From the NCBI GenBank assembly GCA_023396615.1, contig JAEWVM010000047.1, positions 1-41,740 of the forward strand: a DNA stretch of 41,740 nt. Reading direction: 5' to 3'. Below the pieces are notes generated by a model, which was not told the origin of the DNA, did no database searches, and saw only the letters and a program-made list of their open reading frames with translations. Shown in pieces: positions 1 through 8,632 of this stretch. The translations under genes and the position numbers were made by a program. Origin of the DNA: Spirochaetota bacterium. Its GTDB lineage: Bacteria; Spirochaetota; UBA4802; JAFGJZ01. Numbering within the stretch: position 1 is the first letter of the stretch; each line of letters starts with the position of its first letter.

Positions 1-1
1 G

Positions 2-883
2 GTTAATTTTAATAAAGCTTTACGCCATTTTTTTAAAGTTACCGAAGCAGTTGATGAAGTTGAAGAAAAGAATAATCTCGCAGATATGATTAATATCGCT
101 TTGGAAGAAGGAGAAATGGTTTCAACACAGATTCTTCCGCTTGTAAGCGCTGTGTTGAAGGACAAGTTTCAATATCAGTATGGTTCATTTGAGCTCCAGA
201 AGAATACAGATGATTTTACTAAGATATCATCGGAAACATTAAAGTGGACTGCACTTGATATAGTGCTTCTTTATTTTGATCCTAATTCACATGTTTCAAT
301 TATAAACCCGAAAGATCATTCTGCATGGAGTAAAATCCGTGAAATCATGAGTGAACATCTCGTTGTTGTTTATGCTAAGTATTTGAAAGAAGAAAGTGAT
401 GGCAAGATAGAAAAAGAGGCTATAAAAGCCATTGAAGAAATGCTCGGCGGCAAAGATATTTTTATAAACAAAAAATTTGTTGATGAGAATGTCCGTCCTG
501 TTGTTGCGGCAAAACCTAAAGTTGCCGAAGCTTCAGAAGCTTCTTCGGGTTCAAAAAGATCTACACCTAAATATTCTGTTCAGGTTACTAATGAATTGTT
601 TCATAACGGGAATGTTGAAGCATGGAAAAAAATCATTGAAAGTTATAAAACGAAATATCCGGGTCTTGAAGTTAAAGTCTTTTATGAGGGAGAAGCGATT
701 AATGATCTTAATACCCTCTTTAAATGGGGAAAAGTTAAACACCATGGTCTTATATTTATCCAGGTTGTAGGAGATGATATTAAAGGTGTATCCAAACTTC
801 AGAAATATCTTTTTGAAGGGGCCAGTCAGCGGTTTGAACAATTTCTTCATGGGCCTGTCGGAAGCGTACTAAATTTATTTTGA
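2..883 (+). CDS. Unrecognised protein, 5' end outside window
   Basis: The frame is open from base 2 with no stop before the first internal ATG at 86, so this is the 3' part of a gene that starts upstream of the window. About 293 residues are visible. An N-terminal region of roughly 165 residues is mostly amphipathic helix. An Ala/Ser/Lys-rich linker (around VAAKPKVAEASEASSGSK) joins it to a compact C-terminal region of about 120 residues. No signal peptide or membrane segment is visible in the part present. The stop lies 12 bases before the dikinase homologue and the two are probably co-transcribed. I do not recognise the family and assign no function. Confidence 0.75.
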   Translation, partial: VNFNKALRHFFKVTEAVDEVEEKNNLADMINIALEEGEMVSTQILPLVSAVLKDKFQYQYGSFELQKNTDDFTKISSETLKWTALDIVLLYFDPNSHVSIINPKDHSAWSKIREIMSEHLVVVYAKYLKEESDGKIEKEAIKAIEEMLGGKDIFINKKFVDENVRPVVAAKPKVAEASEASSGSKRSTPKYSVQVTNELFHNGNVEAWKKIIESYKTKYPGLEVKVFYEGEAINDLNTLFKWGKVKHHGLIFIQVVGDDIKGVSKLQKYLFEGASQRFEQFLHGPVGSVLNLF

Positions 884-895
884 TTGAGGTAGCAA

Positions 896-3493
896 ATGTC
901 TGATATGATATTTTTTAATAAAAATCTGGAAAAACTTGATGAAGAACGCAAGTCCCAGCTTGGAATCCGCGGCAGAAGAGTTGTTGATCTTGCAGAAATG
1001 GGTCTGCCGATTGCTCCTGGTTTCATTATCGATTCTGAGATGACAAGGAAACTTCCTGAAATAAATATTAAGGAAGAACTTAAAGAAATGATTTCTCTTC
1101 TTGAAAAAGAAATGAAGAAGAATTTCGGAGACCCGAAGAAACCGCTTCTGTTGAAAATAGTTCTTAGTTCTGATTTAAACGTACCATTTTTCCCTTCAAT
1201 TCATAACGTCGGTCTGAATATGGAAACTGTTGAAGGTTTCGCCCAGATGACGTCAAAAGAATTCGCATACGGCGAATTTGCTTATATGCTGAAGGGTATC
1301 GGTTCTAAGCTTTATGGTGTTGATGAAGAGTCTTTTTCTTCAATGAAGCTTTTGAAAAGCAAAAAGTTTTCAATTGATGAAATGAAAAAAAAGATTAATG
1401 ATGATTTCAAACTGATTGAAGAAGATTTATCGTGTGATGTTTACGATCAGCTGGTTGCTGTTTTAAAAAAGGCGGCAAGCGAGTATTGTGATTCTGATAT
1501 CGACGTTGACAATTCAATGTCAATTATGGTTCAGGCGATGGTTTACGGGAATATGGGAGAACAGTCCTTCTCCGGTTCTTATTATACCAGGAATATCGTT
1601 ACCGGCAAAGATGAACTTCAAGGCAGTTTCTTGCAGAACTCATTTGATGTTGATTCGTCATCTGCAAAAGATATTCTGAAAATAGATAAAAAGTTTTTAG
1701 ATAAACTGCAGTCTGTCGGTAAAAAAGTTGAAGAGAATTTTAAGGAACTCAGAAATATCAAGTTTACCATAGAGCAGGGAAATCTCTGGCTGGTTGAACA
1801 GAAGGATGTTGACGATAAAAGCACACAGTCTCATATTAAAACTCTTCTTGATCTTCACTCGAAAAAAGTTATTGATGATAAATTTCTTGTTAAAACAATG
1901 AAGCCGGTTCAGCTTAATGAGCTCCTTCACCCGATTATTGATATTGCTTCCGTTAAATCAATCAAGAAAATTCAAGGCGGGATTTCCGGTTCTACCGGAG
2001 CCGCGGTAGGCCGTGTGTTTTTCTCAACTGAGAAGATACTTGAGGAATATAAACGTGCTATCATGGGAGGCAAGGATAAGAATCTCATTCTTGTAATGTC
2101 TGCAACTTATGCTGAAGATGTAAAAGCTATTGAAGTAGCACAGGGTGTAATCAGCAATGAAGGAGGATATTCTTCTCATGCCCCTGTTGTAGCGCGAAGC
2201 CTCGGTAAGGTCGCTATGGTAATGCCTGAACTCAAAATTAAAGGCAATTCTTTCACTGTCGGCGGAGTTACTGTGAAGGAAGGAGATTATATCTCTATTA
2301 ACGTTCCGTATTATGAGGCTCCTACGGTTTATTTCGGCAAAGCTTCATTGATTGAACCGAATTTCAAAGATAACGGATTGTTTGAATTTATAAACGTTAC
2401 GCAGAAATTTCTCGGAGATTTTGATGTAAGAGCTAATGCGGATCAGCCGAAAGATGCTGAACTTGCAAAACTTTTTAATGCAAAAGGAATCGGTCTGTGC
2501 CGTACTGAGCATATGTTTTTTAACGAAAAACGAATTATGCGTTTTAGAGAAATGATTCTTGCAGAAGATGAGAAATCAAGAAGAAAGGCTTTGGATGAAT
2601 TGAGACCTATGCAGAGATCGGATTTTTATGAACTATTCAAGATCATGCAGGGTCATCCGGCCACAATTAGACTTCTTGATGCTCCACTTCACGAGTTTCT
2701 GCCGCGCACAGAAGATACTATGCAGGAATTCGTAACTTACATGACTTCAAGAAATAAGGCGCTGAAATCTGCAGATATTAAACAGCGCTGCACCGATCTT
2801 TCTGAAATGAATCCGATGCTGGGTCATAGAGGCTGCCGTGTTGCGATAACGTATCCTGAGATATATGAAATGCAGTGCAGGGCGATTTTTGAAGCCGCAT
2901 GTATGCTCAAGAAGGAAGGAGTTGTCGTTAAACCCGAAATAATGATTCCGATTGTAATGAGCGAGCAGGAGTTGAAGTTTATTAAAAACGGTAAGAAAAT
3001 CGAGGGCAGATCTGTAAAAGGAATTCGCGATATAAAAAATGAAGTTATTGAAGAATACGGAATTGATGAGATTGAATATTCTGTGGGTTCAATGATTGAG
3101 CTTCCTGCTGCTGCGTTAAGAGCAGGTCAGATAGCCCAGTTTGCCGAGTTTTTCAGTTTCGGAACGAATGATTTGACACAGACTACTTATGGTCTTTCCC
3201 GCGATGATTCTAATTCTTTTTTCCCAAGCTATACGCTTTATGACCTTTTTAAAGCCAATCCTTTTCAGGTGCTGGGAGATGAAGTTAAGGAGCTTGTAGG
3301 GACAGCTGCGCTGAGAGGCCGTTTGACAAGACCTAATTTAAAGCTCGGTCTATGCGGAGAGCATGGAGCTGATCCGGAAAACATAGCTTTTTGCATGAAA
3401 GCCGGATTGAATTATGTTTCTACGTCTCCTTACGCAATTCCGCTTGCCAAATTAGCAATTGCGCATTATAATATAGATAACAATGAAAAATAA
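896..3493 (+). CDS. Pyruvate phosphate dikinase homologue with degenerate ATP site
   Basis: The protein is 865 aa, close to the usual 870-880 of pyruvate, phosphate dikinase, which interconverts pyruvate and PEP using ATP and phosphate. The central phosphohistidine segment is present (GGYSSHAPVVAR, His428). The C-terminal PEP/pyruvate barrel is well conserved: GLCRTEHMFF, RLLDAPLHEFLPR, MIELPAAAL, FGTNDLTQTTYGLSRDD and GLCGEHGADP, with the expected catalytic Cys820. The N-terminal ATP-grasp part is divergent. By eye, the ATP-site Arg of the family VRSGA motif is Val89, the DIEFTI acidic residue reads KFTI, and the QTR motif reads EQK. It may not use ATP normally. The start is supported by GAGGTAG six bases upstream. 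A DUF1858 gene follows after 9 bases. Confidence 0.85.
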   Translation: MSDMIFFNKNLEKLDEERKSQLGIRGRRVVDLAEMGLPIAPGFIIDSEMTRKLPEINIKEELKEMISLLEKEMKKNFGDPKKPLLLKIVLSSDLNVPFFPSIHNVGLNMETVEGFAQMTSKEFAYGEFAYMLKGIGSKLYGVDEESFSSMKLLKSKKFSIDEMKKKINDDFKLIEEDLSCDVYDQLVAVLKKAASEYCDSDIDVDNSMSIMVQAMVYGNMGEQSFSGSYYTRNIVTGKDELQGSFLQNSFDVDSSSAKDILKIDKKFLDKLQSVGKKVEENFKELRNIKFTIEQGNLWLVEQKDVDDKSTQSHIKTLLDLHSKKVIDDKFLVKTMKPVQLNELLHPIIDIASVKSIKKIQGGISGSTGAAVGRVFFSTEKILEEYKRAIMGGKDKNLILVMSATYAEDVKAIEVAQGVISNEGGYSSHAPVVARSLGKVAMVMPELKIKGNSFTVGGVTVKEGDYISINVPYYEAPTVYFGKASLIEPNFKDNGLFEFINVTQKFLGDFDVRANADQPKDAELAKLFNAKGIGLCRTEHMFFNEKRIMRFREMILAEDEKSRRKALDELRPMQRSDFYELFKIMQGHPATIRLLDAPLHEFLPRTEDTMQEFVTYMTSRNKALKSADIKQRCTDLSEMNPMLGHRGCRVAITYPEIYEMQCRAIFEAACMLKKEGVVVKPEIMIPIVMSEQELKFIKNGKKIEGRSVKGIRDIKNEVIEEYGIDEIEYSVGSMIELPAAALRAGQIAQFAEFFSFGTNDLTQTTYGLSRDDSNSFFPSYTLYDLFKANPFQVLGDEVKELVGTAALRGRLTRPNLKLGLCGEHGADPENIAFCMKAGLNYVSTSPYAIPLAKLAIAHYNIDNNEK

Positions 3494-3502
3494 GAGGATT
3501 TA

Positions 3503-3706
3503 ATGGCTGACATAACTAAAGAAATGACTTTCGGTGAATTGATTCAAAAGCATCCTAATGCGGCAGGAGTACTTGGGGCTTATGGGCTCCATTGCATAGG
3601 CTGTCATGTTGCTGTGTTTGAGACTATTGAGCAAGGAGCAAAAGCTCATGGTCTTGACGACAACGCCGTAGAGCAGATGCTGAAAGACTTAAATGAGAAA
3701 GCATAA
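3503..3706 (+). CDS. DUF1858 redox-disulfide domain protein
   Basis: This is a 67 aa single-domain protein. It matches the DUF1858 / hybrid-cluster-protein-associated redox disulfide family: an N-terminal ITKEMTFGELI, then YGLHCIGCH with a CxxC pair, then FETIEQGAKAHGLD. Family members are small helical proteins thought to use the two cysteines for redox or metal chemistry; their exact role is not established. An AGAGGA ribosome site precedes the ATG. The gene follows the dikinase homologue by 9 bases and is the last gene before a strong terminator, so the two are very likely co-transcribed. That suggests, but does not show, a redox link to the dikinase-like protein. Confidence 0.85.
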   Translation: MADITKEMTFGELIQKHPNAAGVLGAYGLHCIGCHVAVFETIEQGAKAHGLDDNAVEQMLKDLNEKA

Positions 3707-3738
3707 AAAAAAAGCTGCCGAAAGGCAGCTTTTTTTTT
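3705..3738. terminator. Bidirectional intrinsic terminator
   Basis: A perfect stem AGCTGCC / GGCAGCT (3713-3719 with 3724-3730) has a GAAA loop and is flanked by an A-run on the left and a T-run on the right. It therefore works in both directions: for the dikinase/DUF1858 operon on plus and for the tRNA-Thr/tRNA-Tyr unit on minus. The last T of the run is also the position of the tRNA-Tyr discriminator base. Confidence 0.92.
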
Positions 3739-3819
3739 GGTGAGGGAAGGATTCGAACCTTCGAAGGCAACGCCGAGAGATTTACAGTCTCTTCCCTTTG
3801 GCCGCTCGGGAACCTCACC
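3738..3819 (-). tRNA. tRNA-Tyr (GUA)
   Basis: On the minus strand the acceptor stem is GGTGAGG paired with CCTCACC. The anticodon loop ACTGTAAAT carries GTA. There is a long class II variable arm as expected for bacterial tRNA-Tyr, and a T-loop GGTTCGAATCC. The discriminator is A and CCA is not encoded, so the 3' end must be added by a nucleotidyltransferase. It lies four bases downstream of tRNA-Thr in the same transcript and runs directly into the terminator. Confidence 0.97.
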
Positions 3820-3823
3820 GATG

Positions 3824-3896
3824 AGCTGGCTAGAGGACTTGAACCCCCAACCTACTGATTACAAATCAGTAGCTCTACCAATTGAGCTAAGCCAGC
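3824..3896 (-). tRNA. tRNA-Thr (UGU)
   Basis: On the minus strand the acceptor is GCTGGCT / AGCCAGC. The D-arm is TAGCTCAATTGGTAGAGC, the anticodon stem-loop is ACTGATTTGTAATCAGT with anticodon TGT, and the T-arm is GGGGGTTCAAGTCCTC. The discriminator is T and no CCA is encoded. It is the first gene of a two-tRNA transcript with tRNA-Tyr. Confidence 0.97.
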
Positions 3897-3908
3897 ACGA
3901 TATAAGAC

Positions 3909-3937
3909 TTTATTTAAGATGGTCGCAAAACTGTCAA
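3909..3937 (-). promoter_or_regulatory. Putative promoter of the tRNA-Thr/Tyr unit
   Basis: The minus strand has an exact -35 TTGACA (plus 3932-3937). Seventeen bases on is an AT-rich, poor -10 (AATAAA, plus 3909-3914), about a dozen bases before the tRNA-Thr 5' end. The -35 is convincing; the -10 is weak. Confidence 0.45.
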
Positions 3938-4022
3938 GATTTTTTGATGATAAAATTATCTAATTTTTTAATATCCTAATTATTTATTGGTCAGCTCTCA
4001 ATAATTTATAAATAATAACTGT

Positions 4023-4036
4023 TTGACAAAATGTCA
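4023..4036. promoter_or_regulatory. TTGACA -35 overlapped by a small inverted repeat upstream of the efflux operon
   Basis: TGACA-AAA-TGTCA (4024-4036) is a perfect 5-bp dyad with a 3-base centre, and it overlaps an exact TTGACA (4023-4028). The position, about 50-80 bases upstream of the efflux operon, suits an operator for a local repressor. No good -10 stands at 17 bases; TACCCT at 4047 is weak, and TAGAAT at 4054 is too far away. No regulator gene adjoins. Confidence 0.3.
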
Positions 4037-4081
4037 GTTAAAAAAATACCCTTTAGAATAAATTGAAATTGTTCGATTGTT

Positions 4082-5455
4082 ATGTTAAGGATGTTTGTTG
4101 GTAAAATGCGCAAGTTTTTCTTACTTTTATTAATTTTTTTGCCGTTTATTTCTTTGGCTGAAACACGCTTCGTTTCTATCAAAGAATGTATAGATATAGG
4201 AATACAGAATAGTCCTGACGTGGCCATTGAGTTTGAGAATCAAAAAATCGCCGAGGCTGGTCAAAGAAAGGTTGAATCGCTAAAAAAACCTTCTTTGTCC
4301 TTTGACACACGTACAATTACCGAAAAAATTGATACGGATTCCGAAGAGAAAGAAAGATACAAATCTCTTCAGTTTTACAAGCTTGAAGATTATAAAATCG
4401 GTTTATTTTCAGGTGTCAGCGCAAGATATAAGTTGCTTCATCCTGATTATTCGAGTAAACTTGATTTATCCAAGAAAAATGTTGAGCTTGCAAGATTATC
4501 TGAATATATTAAGAAATCAGAAATTATTCTGAGTATAAAAAAAGCATATTATAATTATCTTCTTTCAAAACATATATCAGCGCTTAAGGCCAAGATCGAA
4601 GAAAATTATAAGAAAAGACTGAATGTTGTTTCTGTATTGGTTAAAAACGGAGAAAGGCCGATTCTGGATTTAAGTACTGCTGAAGTAAATTATGCCAGGG
4701 CGTCTCTTGATTATCGAAAAGCTAAAAATGATCAGGATTATAGAAAAAAGGATCTTCTTGCCTCCATGGGCATTTTTGAAGTAATCGAAGGGGACTATGA
4801 TTTTCTGGATATTGATGAAGTGACCGAGTTTACGTTGAGTCTTGATTCAATTCTGGAACTTGCAGATAATAATTCTCCTTTGCTTATGGTTGCTAAGTAT
4901 AAAAAAGAAATGAGCCGTTTGGAAATTGCTATTTCAAAAGCCGGTGATAATCTATCAGTTGACGTTGTAGGTTCTCTGGGTTATCAAAATGAAACTCTTT
5001 ACAAACGTAAATATATGAAAGAAAATACTGATAAGAAGAACTGGAATGTGATTTATTTGCTGAATATAGTCGCATCAATGCCCCTTTATACCGGAGGAGC
5101 GTACTCAGCTTCTGTAGACGAGTCCATTGCAAAATACAATAAAGAAAGTTATAATGAGCTAAGTGTATCAAATGATATAAAGAAAAAGATTTCTGCAACG
5201 TATTCTTTGATGGTTGTAATGATGGATCAGATGAAAATTTCCAAATTAAACGTTGAAAATGCAAGAACTAATCTTAGATTAGCGCAGTTGAGTTACGATA
5301 GCGGAACAGGTTCTCAGTTGACATTGCAGACAGCCGAATATTCTTTATTCCAATCTGAGATGGAAATTTTAAGTTCTAAATATGAATATCTTCAAAATCG
5401 TGCTGTTCTGGCAAATATGATTGGTGTTGATGAGGAATTGCTGTGCAAAAAATAA
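4082..5455 (+). CDS. TolC-family outer membrane efflux protein
   Basis: This is an outer membrane channel of the TolC family, forming the exit duct of a tripartite efflux pump. It is 457 aa from the first ATG. The ATG at 4106 is the likelier start: it begins a clean signal peptide (MRKFFLLLLIFLPFISLA, then ETRF) and has AAGGA about 14 bases upstream. The family pattern is clear. The N-terminal segment SIKECIDIGIQNSPDVAIEF is followed by long paired helices rich in Lys, Glu and Tyr. A second half repeats the theme (LDSILELADNNSPLLMVAK), and a periplasmic beta stretch MPLYTGG precedes the last helices. It overlaps the membrane-fusion gene by 13 bases, which confirms one operon with the MacAB-like genes. 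Confidence 0.9.
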   Translation: MLRMFVGKMRKFFLLLLIFLPFISLAETRFVSIKECIDIGIQNSPDVAIEFENQKIAEAGQRKVESLKKPSLSFDTRTITEKIDTDSEEKERYKSLQFYKLEDYKIGLFSGVSARYKLLHPDYSSKLDLSKKNVELARLSEYIKKSEIILSIKKAYYNYLLSKHISALKAKIEENYKKRLNVVSVLVKNGERPILDLSTAEVNYARASLDYRKAKNDQDYRKKDLLASMGIFEVIEGDYDFLDIDEVTEFTLSLDSILELADNNSPLLMVAKYKKEMSRLEIAISKAGDNLSVDVVGSLGYQNETLYKRKYMKENTDKKNWNVIYLLNIVASMPLYTGGAYSASVDESIAKYNKESYNELSVSNDIKKKISATYSLMVVMMDQMKISKLNVENARTNLRLAQLSYDSGTGSQLTLQTAEYSLFQSEMEILSSKYEYLQNRAVLANMIGVDEELLCKK

Positions 5456-6534
5456 AGAAAAAATATTTCCTGATACTTCTTATTATTATACCTGTTGTAA
5501 TTATTGCTTTTAAGTTTTGTTCAACCAATAAAGCTGTTATTTATGAATATGCTAAAGTTTCTTCCGGTGAAGTATCTAAAACAATTGCCGTACAGGGTAA
5601 ATTGGATTTATATGAATCATTTCTTGTATCAAGCCAGGTTCAAGGGTCTGTTGTAGGTGTTTATGCCGATTTTAATGATATTATTTCAAAAGGCGAGAAA
5701 CTTGCATCAATTGAATCTTCGGTCACTGATCAAAAAGTTTTTTCTTATGCTGAAACACACCGAAAGGCAAAATATGAGCTTGAAAGTCAGCGAGAATTTC
5801 TTGAAAGTAAAAGGAATCTTTATTCGGAGAGTTTGATTTCGAAAAAAGAATTAGATTTAGCTCAAAGAAGTTATAACTTGGCATTAGCCAATTATGATTC
5901 TGTTAAAATCACATATGAAACAATATTGGAAGAACAGCGTTCAAAAATTGTTTTTTCGCCTACCAGCGGGATCGTTATTCAGGTTTGGGCGGAACTGCGT
6001 AAACCTGTTAACGGTGGTACTCCGCTTTTTTTGATAGCACCAACTCTTAAGAAAATGAAACTTATAATTGATGTTGATGAATCCGATGTCGGAAAAGTTT
6101 CAAAAAGTCAGCAGGTTGAATTTTCGGTTAGTGCTTATCCTGATGAGAAGTTTTATGGAACAATAGAACAAGTTAGAATGAATCCTAAAAACGTAAACCA
6201 AATCGTTACATATGAATCGTTGGTTATTTGTGATAACTCAAAGGATTTACTTCGCCCGGGGATGACTGCATCTGCAGTTGTTAAGATTGATCGAAAAGAT
6301 TCGGTATTGCGCGTACCCAATCAGGCTTTTTCGGTAAATCCTGAAAAATTTACTCCTGAACCGGGGGTACGTTATTTGTGGGTAAAGAGATCAATTTCTG
6401 CAGGTTCAAAACCGATAAAACGGGTTAAAGTTATAACCGGTGTTGAGGGCGATTTTTTTACTGAAGTAATGAAGGGTTCGCTTAAAGAAGGCGATGAGGT
6501 TTTAATAGGTTTTTATCAGAAAGAAATGGATTGA
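5443..6534 (+). CDS. MacA-like periplasmic adaptor (membrane fusion protein)
   Basis: This is a 363 aa HlyD/MacA-family adaptor linking an inner membrane ABC transporter to the TolC-like channel. A single N-terminal transmembrane anchor (YFLILLIIIPVVIIAFKF) is followed by a lipoyl-like half (VSSQVQGSVVGVYADFNDII). A helical hairpin of about 90 residues contains SLISKKELDLAQ, then comes the second lipoyl half (IVFSPTSGIVIQVWAE) and C-terminal beta-barrel domains ending KEGDEVLIGF. The start is GTG at 5443, inside the TolC gene, with GAGGAA upstream. The translational overlap argues for stoichiometric production. The substrate cannot be read from the sequence; macrolide or peptide export is only the family precedent. 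Confidence 0.9.
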   Translation: MQKIKKKYFLILLIIIPVVIIAFKFCSTNKAVIYEYAKVSSGEVSKTIAVQGKLDLYESFLVSSQVQGSVVGVYADFNDIISKGEKLASIESSVTDQKVFSYAETHRKAKYELESQREFLESKRNLYSESLISKKELDLAQRSYNLALANYDSVKITYETILEEQRSKIVFSPTSGIVIQVWAELRKPVNGGTPLFLIAPTLKKMKLIIDVDESDVGKVSKSQQVEFSVSAYPDEKFYGTIEQVRMNPKNVNQIVTYESLVICDNSKDLLRPGMTASAVVKIDRKDSVLRVPNQAFSVNPEKFTPEPGVRYLWVKRSISAGSKPIKRVKVITGVEGDFFTEVMKGSLKEGDEVLIGFYQKEMD

Positions 6535-6536
6535 TC

Positions 6537-7277
6537 ATGTCTCTAAAAAAAGTAATTGAGATTAAAGATTTATTTAAAACTTACGGCAACGATGAAGAGA
6601 CGGCTGTTAGAGCCCTCAAAAATGTGAATATTAATATTTATTCTTCTGAATTCGTATCCATCATGGGCCCCTCCGGATCAGGGAAAACTACATTTATGAA
6701 TATTCTTGGTTTTCTTGATGTCCCGACTTCAGGCCAGTATTTTATTGATGGAATTGACGGCAGTCATCTTTCAAGTGATGCACAAGCAGAAATCAGAAAT
6801 AAAAAGATTGGTTTTGTTTTTCAGGGATTTAACCTTCTGCAGAGAACAACAGCTTTAGAGAATGTCATATTGCCGCTTTATTACAGAGGGAATATTGATT
6901 CTAAAACTATGCATAAAAAGGGCTTGGAAATGCTGGATATCGTAGGTCTTTCAGCCAGAGCGGGTCATCATCCTAATATGCTTTCCGGCGGGCAACAACA
7001 GCGTGTTGCTATAGCAAGAGCATTGGTGAATGATCCAGCTATAATTCTTGCGGACGAGCCGACAGGGAATCTTGATACGAAGACTACAAATGATATTTTG
7101 AATTTGTTTACACGTTTGAATGATGAACTTGGAATAACCATTATTATTGTAACTCATGAACCTGATGTTGCTGATTTTACTAAACGAAAAATTGTTTTCA
7201 GAGACGGTGTTGTAATTAAAGATGAAAACGTCAAGAAAAGGAAGAAGGCCGGTTATAACAGGGATAAATTTGAATAA
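6537..7277 (+). CDS. MacB-type ABC transporter ATPase subunit
   Basis: This is the cytoplasmic nucleotide-binding subunit of a MacB/LolD-type exporter, 246 aa from ATG 6537. A TTG six bases upstream is in frame but overlaps the adaptor stop. Walker A is GPSGSGKT (residues 44-51), the ABC signature LSGGQQQRVAIAR starts at 149, Walker B is ILADEPTG with Asp173-Glu174, and the switch His is at 207. The short Lys/Arg-rich tail is typical. In E. coli MacB the ATPase and permease are one chain; here they are separate genes, as is common in other phyla. It overlaps the permease gene by one base (TAATG). Confidence 0.93.
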   Translation: MSLKKVIEIKDLFKTYGNDEETAVRALKNVNINIYSSEFVSIMGPSGSGKTTFMNILGFLDVPTSGQYFIDGIDGSHLSSDAQAEIRNKKIGFVFQGFNLLQRTTALENVILPLYYRGNIDSKTMHKKGLEMLDIVGLSARAGHHPNMLSGGQQQRVAIARALVNDPAIILADEPTGNLDTKTTNDILNLFTRLNDELGITIIIVTHEPDVADFTKRKIVFRDGVVIKDENVKKRKKAGYNRDKFE

Positions 7278-8458
7278 TGATTCTTGATTCAGTCGCATCC
7301 TCTTACAAGGTATTGCGCGTAAACAGAGCGCGTTCAATTCTTACCAGTTGCGGAATTATTATCGGAATTGCTTCGGTAATTATGATGATTGGACTTGCTT
7401 CAAGTGCCCAAGTTGCAGTAAAAAACAAAATATTTTCTTACGGCAAAAACGGAATGTCAATAATTCCCAGATTCGGCGGAAAAATTCTTTCAAAAAGTGA
7501 TGTTCCGGAGCTTAAGAAATATAAACAGTTTAAATATGTTTCACGTGTTTTAACCGAAAAAGACATATTAGTAAAGTATAGAAACAAAAGCCAGATTACA
7601 CGTATTTACGGTGCTGATAATGATTTTTTGTTTTTGCAGGGACGTAAGCCTTTATTCGGAAGAATTTTTACGGAAGATGAACTTATTAGAGGCGATAAAG
7701 CTGTAATACTAGGTGATTCCGTAAGAATCAAGTTTTTCGGTTTTTCAGATCCCACCGGAAAAATTATTTTTATCTTCAATCAGCCTTTTCGTGTAATAGC
7801 ATCACTTTACAGAAAAGGTACATCGTTAACAGGTGAAGATTTTGATAATATCTGCATAGTGCCCGCAAAAACATCTGAGTATAACTTTGGATTTTCTCCT
7901 TATTCGGCAGTCATTTATGCTTCTGCAATTGATGAGAATACTTTTGGTGAGGCTGTAACACTTGCTGATTCATATTTCAGAGGGGTTCATTCACTTGATG
8001 CAGATGATCCTAGTGATTTCGATATTGAAACAAATTCAAAGAATCTTGAAATAGCGGATAATATTTCAAGAACTCTTAGGTATCTGCTGATTGCAATAGC
8101 TTCAATATCATTGATTGTCGGCGGAATTGGTATTATGAATATTATGCTGGTTTCAGTAAATGAAAGAACGCGTGAAATCGGTATACGTATGTCGATAGGT
8201 GCTAAAAAAAGGGATATATTGACGCAGTTTTTGACAGAGTCGGTTATTCTTTGTTCTTTTGGCGGCGTACTGGGTATTTTATTCGGATTAACCGGATACT
8301 TCTTTATTGCTTTTTATTTGAATTGGGCATTTGTTTTTTCTCCTTTATCGATAATTATTTCATTTTCATTCGCTTTCGCTGTTGGAATATTTTTCGGATT
8401 CTATCCCGCTAAAAAGGCATCGGAATTGAATCCGATAGAAGCATTGCGAATGGAATAA
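7277..8458 (+). CDS. MacB/FtsX-type ABC transporter permease
   Basis: This is a 393 aa inner membrane permease with MacB topology. One N-terminal helix (ILTSCGIIIGIASVIMMIGL) precedes a periplasmic domain of about 230 residues. Three C-terminal helices begin near YLLIAIASISLIVGGIGIMN and include the FtsX signature REIGIRMSIGAKKRDIL. The C-terminal SELNPIEALRME is characteristic of the family. It is the final gene of the TolC-MacA-MacB operon. Mechanotransmission driving TolC-like export is the family precedent. Confidence 0.93.
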   Translation: MILDSVASSYKVLRVNRARSILTSCGIIIGIASVIMMIGLASSAQVAVKNKIFSYGKNGMSIIPRFGGKILSKSDVPELKKYKQFKYVSRVLTEKDILVKYRNKSQITRIYGADNDFLFLQGRKPLFGRIFTEDELIRGDKAVILGDSVRIKFFGFSDPTGKIIFIFNQPFRVIASLYRKGTSLTGEDFDNICIVPAKTSEYNFGFSPYSAVIYASAIDENTFGEAVTLADSYFRGVHSLDADDPSDFDIETNSKNLEIADNISRTLRYLLIAIASISLIVGGIGIMNIMLVSVNERTREIGIRMSIGAKKRDILTQFLTESVILCSFGGVLGILFGLTGYFFIAFYLNWAFVFSPLSIIISFSFAFAVGIFFGFYPAKKASELNPIEALRME

Positions 8459-8571
8459 AATTATGTTAAAAGACAAATGTTGCCGATAATGTAATGAAAG
8501 GTTGCACTCCGACTAAAAATATAAGTATAAAAATTATTCTAATTTCTTAATTTATCTATAAAGACATAATC

Positions 8572-8599
8572 CGTACACTGCCGATATTATTTGTATAAT
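8572..8599 (+). promoter_or_regulatory. Putative sigma70-type promoter of the recombinase operon
   Basis: An exact TATAAT lies at 8594-8599, with a weak -35 CGTACA sixteen bases upstream. It sits 33 bases ahead of the GTG start, in the 174-base gap after the efflux operon. That gap shows no other gene or clear terminator. Confidence 0.4.
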
Positions 8600-8632
8600 A
8601 CGGTTCCATGATAATGGAAAAAGGAGATAACA

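Noticed and set aside
3737..3979. 80-aa plus-strand frame over the two tRNA genes
   Set aside because: It is a translation of the antisense of tRNA-Tyr and tRNA-Thr, a well-known spurious product; the 64-aa minus frame at 3624-3818 is rejected for the same reason.
6951..7337. 128-aa minus-strand frame
   Set aside because: It is antisense to the MacB ATPase signature and Walker B region, with no supporting signals.
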